Origin: UBA10646 sp003456175
Lineage (GTDB): Bacteria > Bacteroidota > Bacteroidia > Chitinophagales > Chitinophagaceae
Assembly (NCBI GenBank): GCA_031976225.1
Contig: DALYLQ010000085.1
Coordinates: forward strand, 1-10,109
Length of the DNA stretch: 10,109 nt
Direction of reading: 5' to 3'
The notes beneath the pieces are model-generated. The model was not told the DNA's origin and did not search any database. It saw only the letters and a list, made by a program, of their open reading frames with translations. A program made the position numbers and the translations under genes. Shown here piece by piece: positions 1 to 7,046 of this stretch (positions are counted from its first letter, which is position 1; every line of letters begins with the position of its first letter).

Positions 1-1
1 G

Positions 2-880
2 ATGTTCTTCGCTATAAGGGTTTAAAGGTTTATGCTTGTATGCCACTTGTATTTTTTGAAGCTCGTTCATTAATTGCTGTGCTTCGGGCGTAAAGCAGGT
101 TTGTGTGAAGTGCGATAACACAAATTGTGTGGCTTGATAGTTGGGGTGTGCCATATCAACATCGTAAAAACGATAGTCGCGTAATACATCGATTACCAAT
201 TCGTATGCAGGAAAATAATACAGCCGATTAAATTTTTGCACCAAATGATGCACTGTTTCGAGCAAGCGAGCTTTACTACGATTATTGTCTACTACCCCAT
301 CTCTAATATGCCGAACAGGACTAATCGTAAAAATAACCTTCAGTTTCGGATTAAAATGGAAGAGTTTATATAAAGTACTATCGAGTGCTGTGGTCATAGC
401 CTCTATGGTACTCATATGTTTTAGGAAGGTTTGTGCCGGTGCTTTATGACAGTTAGCTACTGGTTTAAACTGTTCGTGTACCAGTTTGTAGATGAACGAT
501 GACCCTAAAGTAATAATCAACCAATCGGCATTTTTTAAAAAATGATGCGCTTCACTTACAGAAGCGTTCATGCCTGCTAAAGCAACATCGGCTTTGTAAT
601 GCGAAAAACGTGTATGAAACTCCCAGCTATGCCAAGCATCGTTCAGTTGAAATAAATCGCTTAACTGGTATTCATGTTGATTGATATAACGCTCTAAACT
701 ATTGCATACCGCTATTGGGTCGAATAAAATACCATGTGGATTTTGCAATACATTCAGCTTCACTTGATGTAAATAATTACCAATATGCTCCGTAAAGCAA
801 CTACCAATAAGCAATATCTTTTGCTGATAATCGATAGGTGGTGTAAGTGGCGCTATATGAATAGGTACCTGAAACTGCAT
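2..880 (-). CDS. GSCFA domain protein (SGNH-hydrolase-like), C-terminus cut by window edge
   Basis: I translated 293 codons from the ATG at 880 to the left edge without meeting a stop, so only the C-terminal end is missing. The GSCFA block appears near the N-terminus as LLIGSCFTEHIG (residues 23-34), with T in place of the usual A. The other family hallmarks are LGSSF (125-129), ISPVRH (186-191) and DYRFYDVDMAHPN (235-247). The family is an SGNH/GDSL-hydrolase relative found largely in Bacteroidota. By analogy Ser27 (or Cys28) and the D242-x-x-H245 pair would be catalytic-type residues. No signal peptide is visible, so a cytoplasmic location is inferred. The substrate and pathway are unknown. 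A matching -7 box lies at 907-914. The family assignment is firm; enzymatic activity is inference. Confidence 0.9.
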   Translation of the reverse strand, partial: MQFQVPIHIAPLTPPIDYQQKILLIGSCFTEHIGNYLHQVKLNVLQNPHGILFDPIAVCNSLERYINQHEYQLSDLFQLNDAWHSWEFHTRFSHYKADVALAGMNASVSEAHHFLKNADWLIITLGSSFIYKLVHEQFKPVANCHKAPAQTFLKHMSTIEAMTTALDSTLYKLFHFNPKLKVIFTISPVRHIRDGVVDNNRSKARLLETVHHLVQKFNRLYYFPAYELVIDVLRDYRFYDVDMAHPNYQATQFVLSHFTQTCFTPEAQQLMNELQKIQVAYKHKPLNPYSEEH

Positions 881-906
881 AACCGCTGTAATATGCTGCG
901 AAGAAA

Positions 907-914
907 CAAACTTA
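907..914 (-). promoter_or_regulatory. Bacteroidota-type -7 box for the GSCFA gene
   Basis: On the minus strand this reads TAAGTTTG, an exact match to the Bacteroidota -7 consensus TAnnTTTG. It ends 26 bp before the ATG at 880, which would give a leader of about 20 nt. I could not pick out a convincing -33 TTG at the usual distance, so the call rests on the -7 match and its position. Confidence 0.5.
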
Positions 915-937
915 CTAGCATAGGTGCAGCGAACACT

Positions 938-945
938 TATCTTTG
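938..945 (+). promoter_or_regulatory. Bacteroidota-type -7 box for rlmB
   Basis: TATCTTTG matches TAnnTTTG exactly. It ends only 5 bp before the ATG at 951, so transcription would begin at or within a base or two of the start codon and the mRNA would be nearly leaderless. This supports the start at 951 over an in-frame GTG at 924, which lies upstream of the box. No clear -33 element was seen. Confidence 0.55.
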
Positions 946-950
946 CAAGC

Positions 951-1691
951 ATGTTTCATAGCAAAAAGAACATCATAGCAGGGCGAAACCCCATTATAGA
1001 AGCATTACAAAATGCACAGTCGTTAGATAAAATCTTGATGTTCAAGAATGCAAGCGGCGAAGTAATACAGCAAATACGCCTGCTAGCACAAACAGCGCAA
1101 GTACCTATTCAATATGTACCAAACGAGAAGTTGAATAGTCTTACCAATATTAATCATCAGGGAGTTATTGCATTTAAAAGTAGTGTTAGGTATCTAGACT
1201 TACAGGAAGTAATCGATTTTACAGTTGGAAAAGGTGAAACACCTTTGTTTGTAATGCTCGATGGTGTAACCGATGTACGCAATATTGGAGCTATTGCCCG
1301 AACGGCTCTTTGTTCTGGTGCTCAAGCACTTATTATACCCGATAAAGGTGTAGGCGCCCTTAATGAAGATGCTATGAAAAGCAGTGCCGGTGCACTAGAG
1401 CATATTCAAATATGCCGTGTAGGCAGCTTATTGAAAGCCATTGATACATTACACCTCAATGGCATACAGGTATTTACGAGTGAAATGAAGGCAGCTACCA
1501 AAGTATTTGAACTACCGCTAGCTGCACCTTGCTGCATTGTAATGGGTAATGAAGAAAAAGGTGTACAACCTTACATTTCAAAAGCCGCCGACCAACATTT
1601 TACTATTCCCATGCTGGGTAGCTTTGATTCTTTAAATGTATCGGTAGCTTGTGGCATTATATTGTACGAGGCTGTAAAACAACGCTTATAA
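951..1691 (+). CDS. rlmB: 23S rRNA (guanosine-2'-O-)-methyltransferase RlmB, TrmH/SpoU family
   Basis: A 246-residue SPOUT methyltransferase, the usual length for RlmB, which uses S-adenosylmethionine to 2'-O-methylate G2251 (E. coli numbering) in the peptidyl-transferase P loop of 23S rRNA. The N-terminal RNA-binding domain (about 5-78) begins IIAGRNPIIEAL and includes NHQGV (68-72). The catalytic knot shows motif 1, LDGVTDVRNIGAIARTA (103-119, with Asn111 and Arg117), motif 2, IVMGNEEKGV (196-205), and motif 3, IPMLGSFDSLNVSVACG (219-235). The family normally acts as a dimer with a trefoil knot. I chose the ATG at 951 because the conserved start follows it and a -7 box sits just upstream; a GTG at 924 would add nine unconserved residues. 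A related tRNA 2'-O-methyltransferase is possible but less likely, given the NHQG motif and the substrate-binding domain. Confidence 0.92.
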   Translation: MFHSKKNIIAGRNPIIEALQNAQSLDKILMFKNASGEVIQQIRLLAQTAQVPIQYVPNEKLNSLTNINHQGVIAFKSSVRYLDLQEVIDFTVGKGETPLFVMLDGVTDVRNIGAIARTALCSGAQALIIPDKGVGALNEDAMKSSAGALEHIQICRVGSLLKAIDTLHLNGIQVFTSEMKAATKVFELPLAAPCCIVMGNEEKGVQPYISKAADQHFTIPMLGSFDSLNVSVACGIILYEAVKQRL

Positions 1692-1711
1692 AAAAATTGC
1701 GGTTGGCTGTA

Positions 1712-1750
1712 ATTATTTGTACACAAGTGCTACTTATACTAGCAAATAAT
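1712..1750 (+). repeat. 8-bp inverted repeat just before the small membrane-protein start
   Basis: ATTATTTG at 1712-1719 is exactly complementary to CAAATAAT at 1743-1750, separated by 23 bp. The right arm ends 5 bp before the ATG at 1756. In RNA it would be a weak, A-U-rich stem next to the start codon. It lacks the GC stem and U-tract of a terminator, so rlmB and the small gene may be co-transcribed. A role is speculative. Confidence 0.3.
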
Positions 1751-1755
1751 ATTGT

Positions 1756-2019
1756 ATGAGCAATACTACTACCGCCGAAAAGCCAAGCACTATTAACGGC
1801 AACCGTTTACTATATGGTATGTTCACCCTTGCTGGCATCATTTTTTTAGCATTGCAGAATTTCGATAACGCTATCATTTATTTGGGCTTAGCACTTGCTT
1901 TCGACCCATTCAATCAAGCACAGCCATTTCACCAACGTCCGAAGTACCAACGCATTTGGTTAGGCGTACACGCAGTACTTGCTATGGTAGCTTTAGCTTG
2001 CTTACTATTTGTACGTTAA
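1756..2019 (+). CDS. Small hypothetical membrane protein (87 aa)
   Basis: Function not recognised. After a polar N-terminus (1-16) there is a hydrophobic segment at about 18-34, a second shorter one at about 38-50, and a third at about 67-86, so it probably sits in the inner membrane with two or three helices. The segment between helices is distinctive: AFDPFNQAQPFHQRPKYQR (48-66), rich in Pro, Gln and basic residues. It starts 64 bp after rlmB on the same strand with no terminator between, so the two may share a transcript, though that does not imply shared function. The start is the only ATG near the end of the spacer, and no ribosome-binding motif is seen. Its stop overlaps that of the convergent ABC ATPase gene. 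The composition looks like a real protein rather than a chance frame, and I recall similar short proteins in related genomes, unverified here. Confidence 0.75.
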   Translation: MSNTTTAEKPSTINGNRLLYGMFTLAGIIFLALQNFDNAIIYLGLALAFDPFNQAQPFHQRPKYQRIWLGVHAVLAMVALACLLFVR

Positions 2020-2984
2020 ACCCTTACGGGTAAATGAAGATAACATTCTTGCCCTTGCTGCCAGTGAATACTGATGGGCTGTTGCACCCACATTGGTGTA
2101 TCATTCCAGCGCACTTCTACTAATTGATAGCTTCCATAAAAGTGCACTTGATGTACGATAGCCTTTTGTTCGGGTATACCTACCACTTGTAAGGCCAATT
2201 GTTCTGGTCGAATAAAACCGCTTTGAGTAACAGTAAACAAATCGCCGGGGTGCAATTTAGATAAAGCTGTTGCATTAAGCTCCATGTAAGTGCCCAACAA
2301 GCCCGCCACATAAGCATTCGCAGGATGCTGATAAACAGCTTTTGGCGTATCGTATTGAACCATACTACCCTGCTCTAATACCATCATACTAGTTGCCCAC
2401 GATAACGTATCTAACGGGTCGTGAGATACAAGTATCACCGTTATCGCTAACGCTTTGCTTACTGCTTCAATCAGTGCCTTCATGGCCACTTTATGATGCA
2501 TATCGAGGTTAGAAAAGGGTTCATCGAGTATCAATAAAGATGGCTCTTTAGTAAGTAATCTAGCGAGTGCAATTCTTTGCTTTTCGCCTCCTGAAAGCTC
2601 ATGCGTTTTGCGTTGTAATAAATGGGTAATATCGCAAAGTGCATAAATAGTAGCGGCAGCCTCCGGCGTTGCTTTGTTTTCTAATTCTAACCACTCCCAC
2701 ACTTTGTAATTATTGCGCAACTCGAAATACTGACTAATGTAAGCAATGCCTTTGTGGCCCGGTAGTAATTGTTCAAGTGGACCAAGTACTTTCTGTTTTT
2801 TAAAATAAATGGCACCACTTGTTGGCTGTACATGGCCTGCAATCATTTGCAACAAAGTGCTTTTACCAGAACCTGTAGCCCCAACAATGGCCAGCCTTTC
2901 ATGGGCTGCTAATTCGAACGATATATTATTTACTGTAAAGTAATCTCCCTCTTTTCTAGAAACACCTTGTACACTTAATAACAT
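2016..2984 (-). CDS. ABC transporter ATP-binding protein with C-terminal TOBE-like domain (PotA/CysA-type)
   Basis: A 322-residue ATPase with a complete nucleotide-binding domain: Walker A GATGSGKST (35-43), Q-loop Gln85, signature LSGGEKQR (130-137), Walker B LLILDEP (150-156), D-loop SNLD (158-161) and switch His188 in VSHDP. After residue 235 a tail containing FIRPEQL (257-263) resembles the TOBE domain of importer ATPases for polyamines, sulfate, ferric iron or sugars. This would power an importer from the cytoplasmic face of the membrane. No permease or binding-protein gene is adjacent, so the substrate cannot be named. The ATP-hydrolysis motifs are all intact. The ATG at 2984 is directly followed by the typical beta strand, so the start is secure. 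Its last codons overlap the stop of the convergent 87-aa gene. Confidence 0.88.
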   Translation of the reverse strand: MLLSVQGVSRKEGDYFTVNNISFELAAHERLAIVGATGSGKSTLLQMIAGHVQPTSGAIYFKKQKVLGPLEQLLPGHKGIAYISQYFELRNNYKVWEWLELENKATPEAAATIYALCDITHLLQRKTHELSGGEKQRIALARLLTKEPSLLILDEPFSNLDMHHKVAMKALIEAVSKALAITVILVSHDPLDTLSWATSMMVLEQGSMVQYDTPKAVYQHPANAYVAGLLGTYMELNATALSKLHPGDLFTVTQSGFIRPEQLALQVVGIPEQKAIVHQVHFYGSYQLVEVRWNDTPMWVQQPISIHWQQGQECYLHLPVRV

Positions 2985-3047
2985 TGCTTGGCTATATATA
3001 GGGTCGAAGTTATTGCATTGCTATAACAATTAACCAGCCATAATACC

Positions 3048-3063
3048 TCACATCATTATGTGA
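3048..3063. repeat. Perfect 6-bp inverted repeat in the divergent ABC/acyltransferase spacer
   Basis: TCACAT-CATT-ATGTGA is a perfect dyad with 6-bp arms and a 4-bp spacer. It sits in the 132-bp region between the divergent ABC ATPase (start 2984) and acyltransferase (start 3117) genes, where a two-way operator could act. It is not the CRP arrangement, which is TGTGA-N6-TCACA. I saw no exact TAnnTTTG box in this spacer for either gene. Regulation is inferred from position and symmetry only. Confidence 0.3.
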
Positions 3064-3116
3064 TTGTGGCAACCATTGTTTCACTGCACCTTAGCTGCCA
3101 CCCTTAACCCACGATT

Positions 3117-4256
3117 ATGCTTGTTCGTATCGATGATTTTACGAGCCAAAAATTAAAATTTTGGTCGTTCATATCCATGCTATTATTGGTATTTGTACAC
3201 GGCTATAACCTGCAAGAAAGATACTTGCAGCCATTTTCAACAGTGAATGAACCGCTAACCGTTACCACATTTACATCGTACTTATTGGCCAATGGTTTGT
3301 TTCGTTTTCGCATACCCATGTTGTTTGCGATTTCAGGCTATCTGTTTGCCATGGCCGATAGCAAGGGCTTACCTTTCGGTAAAAGAATTGGCAAACGATT
3401 TAAAACACTACTTGTACCCTATTTTATTTGGAGTGGGGTTGCTTTATTAACAGGCTGGTTGATGGAATTGTATGCCCCTATCAAGCAATTGATTCTTGAT
3501 ACACATCTAATGCAGATTGATGATACGAGAATGTTATTGCACGATTATCATTGGTATGAACTGTTGGGCAGGTGGATAGTAGTACCAATTCCCTATCAGC
3601 TTTGGTTTATCCGCAGCTTGTTTTTCTATAATTTACTGTATTGGGGCATTCGGTGGTGCGTACAAAACAAGTATGCCCGTTGGGTGTACTGGCCACTGAT
3701 GCTGCTATTTTGGCTGAGTGGGTTTCATTTGATTTTTCTTGAAGGCGAAGGCTTGTTGTTTTTTTCGCTCGGTGTGGCACTGCAAAAGGGTAATATTAAC
3801 ATTGGTAATCCTATACCAAAATGGCTACTCCTTATATCGGGTATTATTTTTCTTACAACTGCATTGGTGAAAAGTTGGCTTGCATTTCAAGTACATATTG
3901 AAGCTTGGCAACCGTACTTATTTTGGTGGCTTAGCTTACTCCATAAAATCTGTATTGTTACCGGTGTAATTACCATGTGGTACGGTAGCAACAAGCTTGT
4001 ACAATGGTGCATGCATCAAACTTGGTTTGTTGCAGCTACTGCATTTTCGTTTTTTATTTATGCATTTCATGTACCGCTTGTTACTTATACCATCGATCCG
4101 TTTTTAAATACCATGGGTAACCATAGCTATAGCCGATTGGTGGCTTTTTTACTGCATCCAACATTAATTATTTTGGTATGTATTGGCGTAGGTTATTTCG
4201 TGCGTAAATATTTACCGCAAGGTTATGCTTGGAGTACCGGTGGACGTGGCTTATGA
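3117..4256 (+). CDS. Acyltransferase family 3 integral membrane protein
   Basis: A 379-residue protein with about ten predicted transmembrane helices, the usual form of acyltransferase-3 (OafA/NolL-like) enzymes, which transfer acetyl or other acyl groups to sugars, polysaccharides or lipids at the inner membrane. Family signs are the first-helix histidine in LLLVFVHGYN (His28), RIPMLFAISGYLF (65-77), the basic loop KRIGKRFKTLLVPYFIWS (89-106), LWFIRSLFF (162-170), and a late FFIYAFHVPL (312-321). The acceptor cannot be deduced, since no glycan cluster surrounds it. The ATG at 3117 begins a short polar segment before helix 1 and is the natural start. The downstream sensory gene lies 97 bp away on the same strand. 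Homologues are sometimes named as opgC-, oafA- or exopolysaccharide-type acyltransferases; I would not choose among these. Confidence 0.85.
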   Translation: MLVRIDDFTSQKLKFWSFISMLLLVFVHGYNLQERYLQPFSTVNEPLTVTTFTSYLLANGLFRFRIPMLFAISGYLFAMADSKGLPFGKRIGKRFKTLLVPYFIWSGVALLTGWLMELYAPIKQLILDTHLMQIDDTRMLLHDYHWYELLGRWIVVPIPYQLWFIRSLFFYNLLYWGIRWCVQNKYARWVYWPLMLLFWLSGFHLIFLEGEGLLFFSLGVALQKGNINIGNPIPKWLLLISGIIFLTTALVKSWLAFQVHIEAWQPYLFWWLSLLHKICIVTGVITMWYGSNKLVQWCMHQTWFVAATAFSFFIYAFHVPLVTYTIDPFLNTMGNHSYSRLVAFLLHPTLIILVCIGVGYFVRKYLPQGYAWSTGGRGL

Positions 4257-4353
4257 TTAGAAAAGATTTCCCTAGAATTATTTGAATTTGGCGTTTTTTT
4301 TCCACTAAATCTTATTTTTATGAGGCGAGTTGCTTGTATCGAATCATGAAACC

Positions 4354-6699
4354 ATGAAGATTGCAGAAACACCTCATAATGAAATGCACCGCTTAGAAGA
4401 GCTGTACCAGTTACAGCTACTTGACAGCCTGCCTGAGAAAGAGTATGATGCAATAACCAACTTAGCATCTATTATTTGTGGTACACCTATTTCGTTGATT
4501 ACGCTGGTAGATACTACGCGACAATATTTTAAATCGAAGCAGGGCCTTACGGTAAATGAAACGCCAAGGGAAGTTGCCTTTTGTGCTCATGCTATTTTAA
4601 CACCCAATGATCCTTTTATTGTCACCGATGCCCGTGAAGATGAACGTTTTGCGGATAATCCACTTGTAACTGGCGACCCCGATATTGTTTTTTATGCAGG
4701 CATACCTTTGGTAACAAAACTTGGCAATCCCTTAGATACCCTTTGTGTTATTGATACCAAACCCAGAAGCCTCACAGAACAACAACTCAATGCATTAGAA
4801 GCACTTGCCATGCAAGTTGTTCAATTGTTCGAACTACGCAGCGCATCGCAGCAATTGGCAAGTCTCAATAAAAGTTTAGAGATTAAAGCCACACGATTAC
4901 AAAATATTTTAGAATCTACCAATGTTGGTACTTGGGAGTGGAACGTACAAACGGGTGAAACCATTTTCAATGAACGCTGGGCAGCAATCGTTGGCTATAC
5001 ACTTGAAGAATTAAGTCCGATTGATATTAATACTTGGTTACAACTAGCACATCCGGTCGATTTAGAAATAGCCAATCTCAAACTTAAAGATTGCTTTGAA
5101 AAGCGAGCTGAGTATTACGATGTGGTATGCCGTATGCGTCATAAAAATGGGGAGTGGGTTTGGGTGCAAGACCGCGGACGGATTATTAGCTGGACAGAAG
5201 ATGGCAAACCTTTATGGATGTTCGGAACCCATAGCGATATTACGGATAAGAAACTTACAGAAATGCAGTTTCAAGCGGTTATCAATAATATACCCGCAGC
5301 CGTATTCAGGTATAAGATAGATGCATTAGGCAACACACAAATTATGCACCTTAGCAAAGGTTCGAAAGAAATTTGGGGTTTGCCTAACGAGGCTATCATG
5401 CAAGACATTAGCCTATTGCGTCAAATTATTCTCCAAGAAGATAGAGCCCGTGTTAGAAGCTCTATTGATCAATCATCTGCAACACTTGAACCATGGCATT
5501 GTGAGTGGCGTATTACGCACCCCATTACAAATACCATCAAATGGCAAAAAGGTATTGGCATGCCACTTAAAAATGCTGATGGCTCTATCATAGCCGATGC
5601 CATTGTACTAGATATAACAGAACAAAAAGAAAAAGAGAATGCCATTCAAGAAATGAACCATCGGTACGAATTGGTAACCAAAGCCAGCTTCGATGCTATT
5701 TGGGATTGGGATTTAACTACCAACCAAATTTTTTGGGGCGAAGGTTTTGAACAACTTTTCGGACATCATTTTAATTCAAATAATCAAAAAACGTACACCC
5801 ATTGGCTTTCACATGTACACCCGAACGATGTTAAGCATGTTCAAAGCAGCATTCAAGCAGTCATAGAAAATATCAACGCCACTACATGGCATTGCGAATA
5901 CCGATTCAAAAAAATTGATGGTACGTACGCAGAAGTAGTAGATAAAGGCATAGTAATAAGAAACGAAGAAAACAAAGTGATTCGTATGGTGGGAGCCATG
6001 CAAGATGTAACCACCCTATCAACAGCACTACAAAGGCTTGCCAAATCTGAAAAACGATATAGCAACCTTTTTCATTTAAGTCCAATTCCGGTTTGGGTGT
6101 ACGATGTAGATACCCTTCGCTTCTTAGAAGTGAACGAAGCAGCACAACACCATTACGGCTATTCGAAAGAAGAGTTCCTCAATTTGCGTATTACCGATAT
6201 ACGCCCCGAGGAAGACTTACACATGCTGCAGCATGCCATTGAAAGCAACCATAAACGTAAGCGACACTACTACCACGGCGTATTCAGACATATTAAAAAA
6301 GATGGCACGATAATTTATGTAGACTTACAAAGTCAAGCATTAGATTATGAAGCAGTTAATGCCAGGGTAGTATTAGCCATTGACATCACAGACAGGTTAG
6401 CCTATATTGATGCTATTGAAAAACAAAATGCCAAACTTAAAGACATTGCCTGGATACAATCACACATTGTACGTGCACCGCTAGCAAGGCTCATGGCTCT
6501 TGTGAACTATCTCTCAGAATTCGATGCTTCCATCTCCGAAGAAAACCGGCAAATGCTTCAACATGTATTTCAGTCGGCACAAGAATTCGATAGCATCATC
6601 AAAGACATTGCCGTTAAAGCCGAACAAATACAGTTACAAGTTACCCCTAGCAATAACTACACTAGCGAACTAACCCAAGCAACAAGCGAACTCGAATAA
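4354..6699 (+). CDS. GAF and four-PAS sensory protein with orphan histidine (DHp) domain
   Basis: A 781-residue cytoplasmic signalling protein with no membrane segments. An N-terminal GAF domain (about 12-162) holds QLLDSLPEKEYDAITNLA (21-38) and CAHAIL (77-82). PAS domains with PAC tails follow at about 183-300 (GTWEWNVQTGE, then RMRHKNGEWVWVQDRG), 305-424, 437-552 (AIWDWDLTTNQIFWGEGFE) and 566-680. Residues about 695-755 match a histidine-kinase dimerisation helix pair, with His704 in IQSHIVRAPLARL aligned to the phospho-acceptor His of the H-box. The protein then ends in a polar tail with no N, G1, F or G2 box, so the ATP-binding kinase domain is absent. It may accept phosphate from a separate kinase, or act as a sensor partner. 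No response regulator is nearby. I chose the ATG at 4354; an in-frame TTG at 4330 adds eight unconserved residues. A TATTTTTA sequence at 4313-4320 is one base off the -7 consensus. Confidence 0.88.
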   Translation: MKIAETPHNEMHRLEELYQLQLLDSLPEKEYDAITNLASIICGTPISLITLVDTTRQYFKSKQGLTVNETPREVAFCAHAILTPNDPFIVTDAREDERFADNPLVTGDPDIVFYAGIPLVTKLGNPLDTLCVIDTKPRSLTEQQLNALEALAMQVVQLFELRSASQQLASLNKSLEIKATRLQNILESTNVGTWEWNVQTGETIFNERWAAIVGYTLEELSPIDINTWLQLAHPVDLEIANLKLKDCFEKRAEYYDVVCRMRHKNGEWVWVQDRGRIISWTEDGKPLWMFGTHSDITDKKLTEMQFQAVINNIPAAVFRYKIDALGNTQIMHLSKGSKEIWGLPNEAIMQDISLLRQIILQEDRARVRSSIDQSSATLEPWHCEWRITHPITNTIKWQKGIGMPLKNADGSIIADAIVLDITEQKEKENAIQEMNHRYELVTKASFDAIWDWDLTTNQIFWGEGFEQLFGHHFNSNNQKTYTHWLSHVHPNDVKHVQSSIQAVIENINATTWHCEYRFKKIDGTYAEVVDKGIVIRNEENKVIRMVGAMQDVTTLSTALQRLAKSEKRYSNLFHLSPIPVWVYDVDTLRFLEVNEAAQHHYGYSKEEFLNLRITDIRPEEDLHMLQHAIESNHKRKRHYYHGVFRHIKKDGTIIYVDLQSQALDYEAVNARVVLAIDITDRLAYIDAIEKQNAKLKDIAWIQSHIVRAPLARLMALVNYLSEFDASISEENRQMLQHVFQSAQEFDSIIKDIAVKAEQIQLQVTPSNNYTSELTQATSELE

Positions 6700-6705
6700 A
6701 CAGTT

Positions 6706-6906
6706 TTATACTTTACAAGTTTTAACACCTACAAGTGTATATAAAGGGCAAAAACTCACTACACTGGTAAGCGTAAATACACCTGCCACTATTAGTAATA
6801 CAACACCAAGTGTACCGGTAACAACACCTGCATAGTACAGATACACCAATACAGCAGCTACTACCAAACGAATAATTTTATCAATGCTACCCATGTTCTT
6901 TTTCAT
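6706..6906 (-). CDS. DUF2892 small membrane protein (YgaP-like transmembrane domain)
   Basis: A 66-residue protein with the DUF2892 pattern: a short start MKKNMGSIDKIIRL, a first hydrophobic helix (about 12-28), GTLG (31-34), a second helix (about 34-50), then SFCPLYTLVGVKTC with Cys53 and Cys64. In other bacteria this domain stands alone or is fused to rhodanese (YgaP), where it anchors a sulfur-transfer domain in the inner membrane; no rhodanese is present here. The function of stand-alone copies is not established. The two conserved cysteines near the C-terminus may be redox-active or bind metal, which is inference. Its stop lies 6 bp from the stop of the convergent sensory gene. The upstream 140-bp spacer contains a CRP-like dyad (6967-6982). 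Confidence 0.85.
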   Translation of the reverse strand: MKKNMGSIDKIIRLVVAAVLVYLYYAGVVTGTLGVVLLIVAGVFTLTSVVSFCPLYTLVGVKTCKV

Positions 6907-6966
6907 GCTAAGAGATTTGAGTTTTAAGAGATGGGCATAAAACTAAAGTACGCAGTTGCTGCAATT

Positions 6967-6982
6967 CGTGACTTTTATCACA
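6967..6982. promoter_or_regulatory. Possible CRP/FNR-family operator upstream of the DUF2892 gene
   Basis: CGTGA-CTTTTA-TCACA differs at one base from the CRP half-site pattern TGTGA-N6-TCACA. It lies about 60-75 bp upstream of the start at 6906, a distance where a CRP/FNR-type activator could act. No exact TAnnTTTG box was found between it and the gene; TAGTTTTA about 40 bp before the start is the nearest approximation. The sequence resemblance is direct; binding is inference, and half-site consensus matches of this length arise by chance. Confidence 0.25.
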
Positions 6983-7018
6983 CACACGCCTAATATCAGT
7001 TACAATATTCCGTTTTAA

Positions 7019-7031
7019 ACCTTACGGTAAA
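7019..7031 (+). repeat. 13-bp repeat ACCTTACGGTAAA, copy downstream of the DUF2027-Smr gene
   Basis: ACCTTACGGTAAA here is the exact reverse complement of 8126-8138, so the two copies flank the DUF2027-Smr gene in opposite orientation. Twelve bases of it (CCTTACGGTAAA) also occur inside the sensory gene at 4545-4556. The core ACC-TTAC-GGT is itself partly symmetric and lies 16 bp past the stop at 7047, but the stem is too short for a strong terminator. Confidence 0.4.
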
Positions 7032-7046
7032 AACGAACGCACCGTA

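Noticed and set aside
924..950. In-frame GTG start for rlmB at 924, adding nine residues
   Set aside because: It lies upstream of the likely -7 box (938-945), and the added residues are not part of the conserved RlmB N-terminus.
2020..2031. ACCC-TTAC-GGGT hairpin at the convergent gene ends as a terminator
   Set aside because: The stem is only 4 bp, there is no T-run, and it lies inside the ABC coding sequence.
2985..3047. TATATATAG near the ABC start as a sigma-70-like -10 box
   Set aside because: The only upstream TTG-type element is too far away (over 20 bp), and the Bacteroidota consensus is not met.
4330..4353. TTG start for the sensory protein at 4330
   Set aside because: The ATG at 4354 is eight codons further in, still ahead of the whole GAF domain, and is a better start codon.
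4223..4468. 81-residue open frame on the minus strand between the acyltransferase and sensory genes
   Set aside because: It overlaps the coding ends of both plus-strand genes, has no recognisable domain, and its composition looks like antisense of real genes.
5809..6145. Three overlapping minus-strand open frames of 64-79 residues inside the sensory gene
   Set aside because: They lie wholly antisense to well-supported PAS coding sequence and have no family resemblance.
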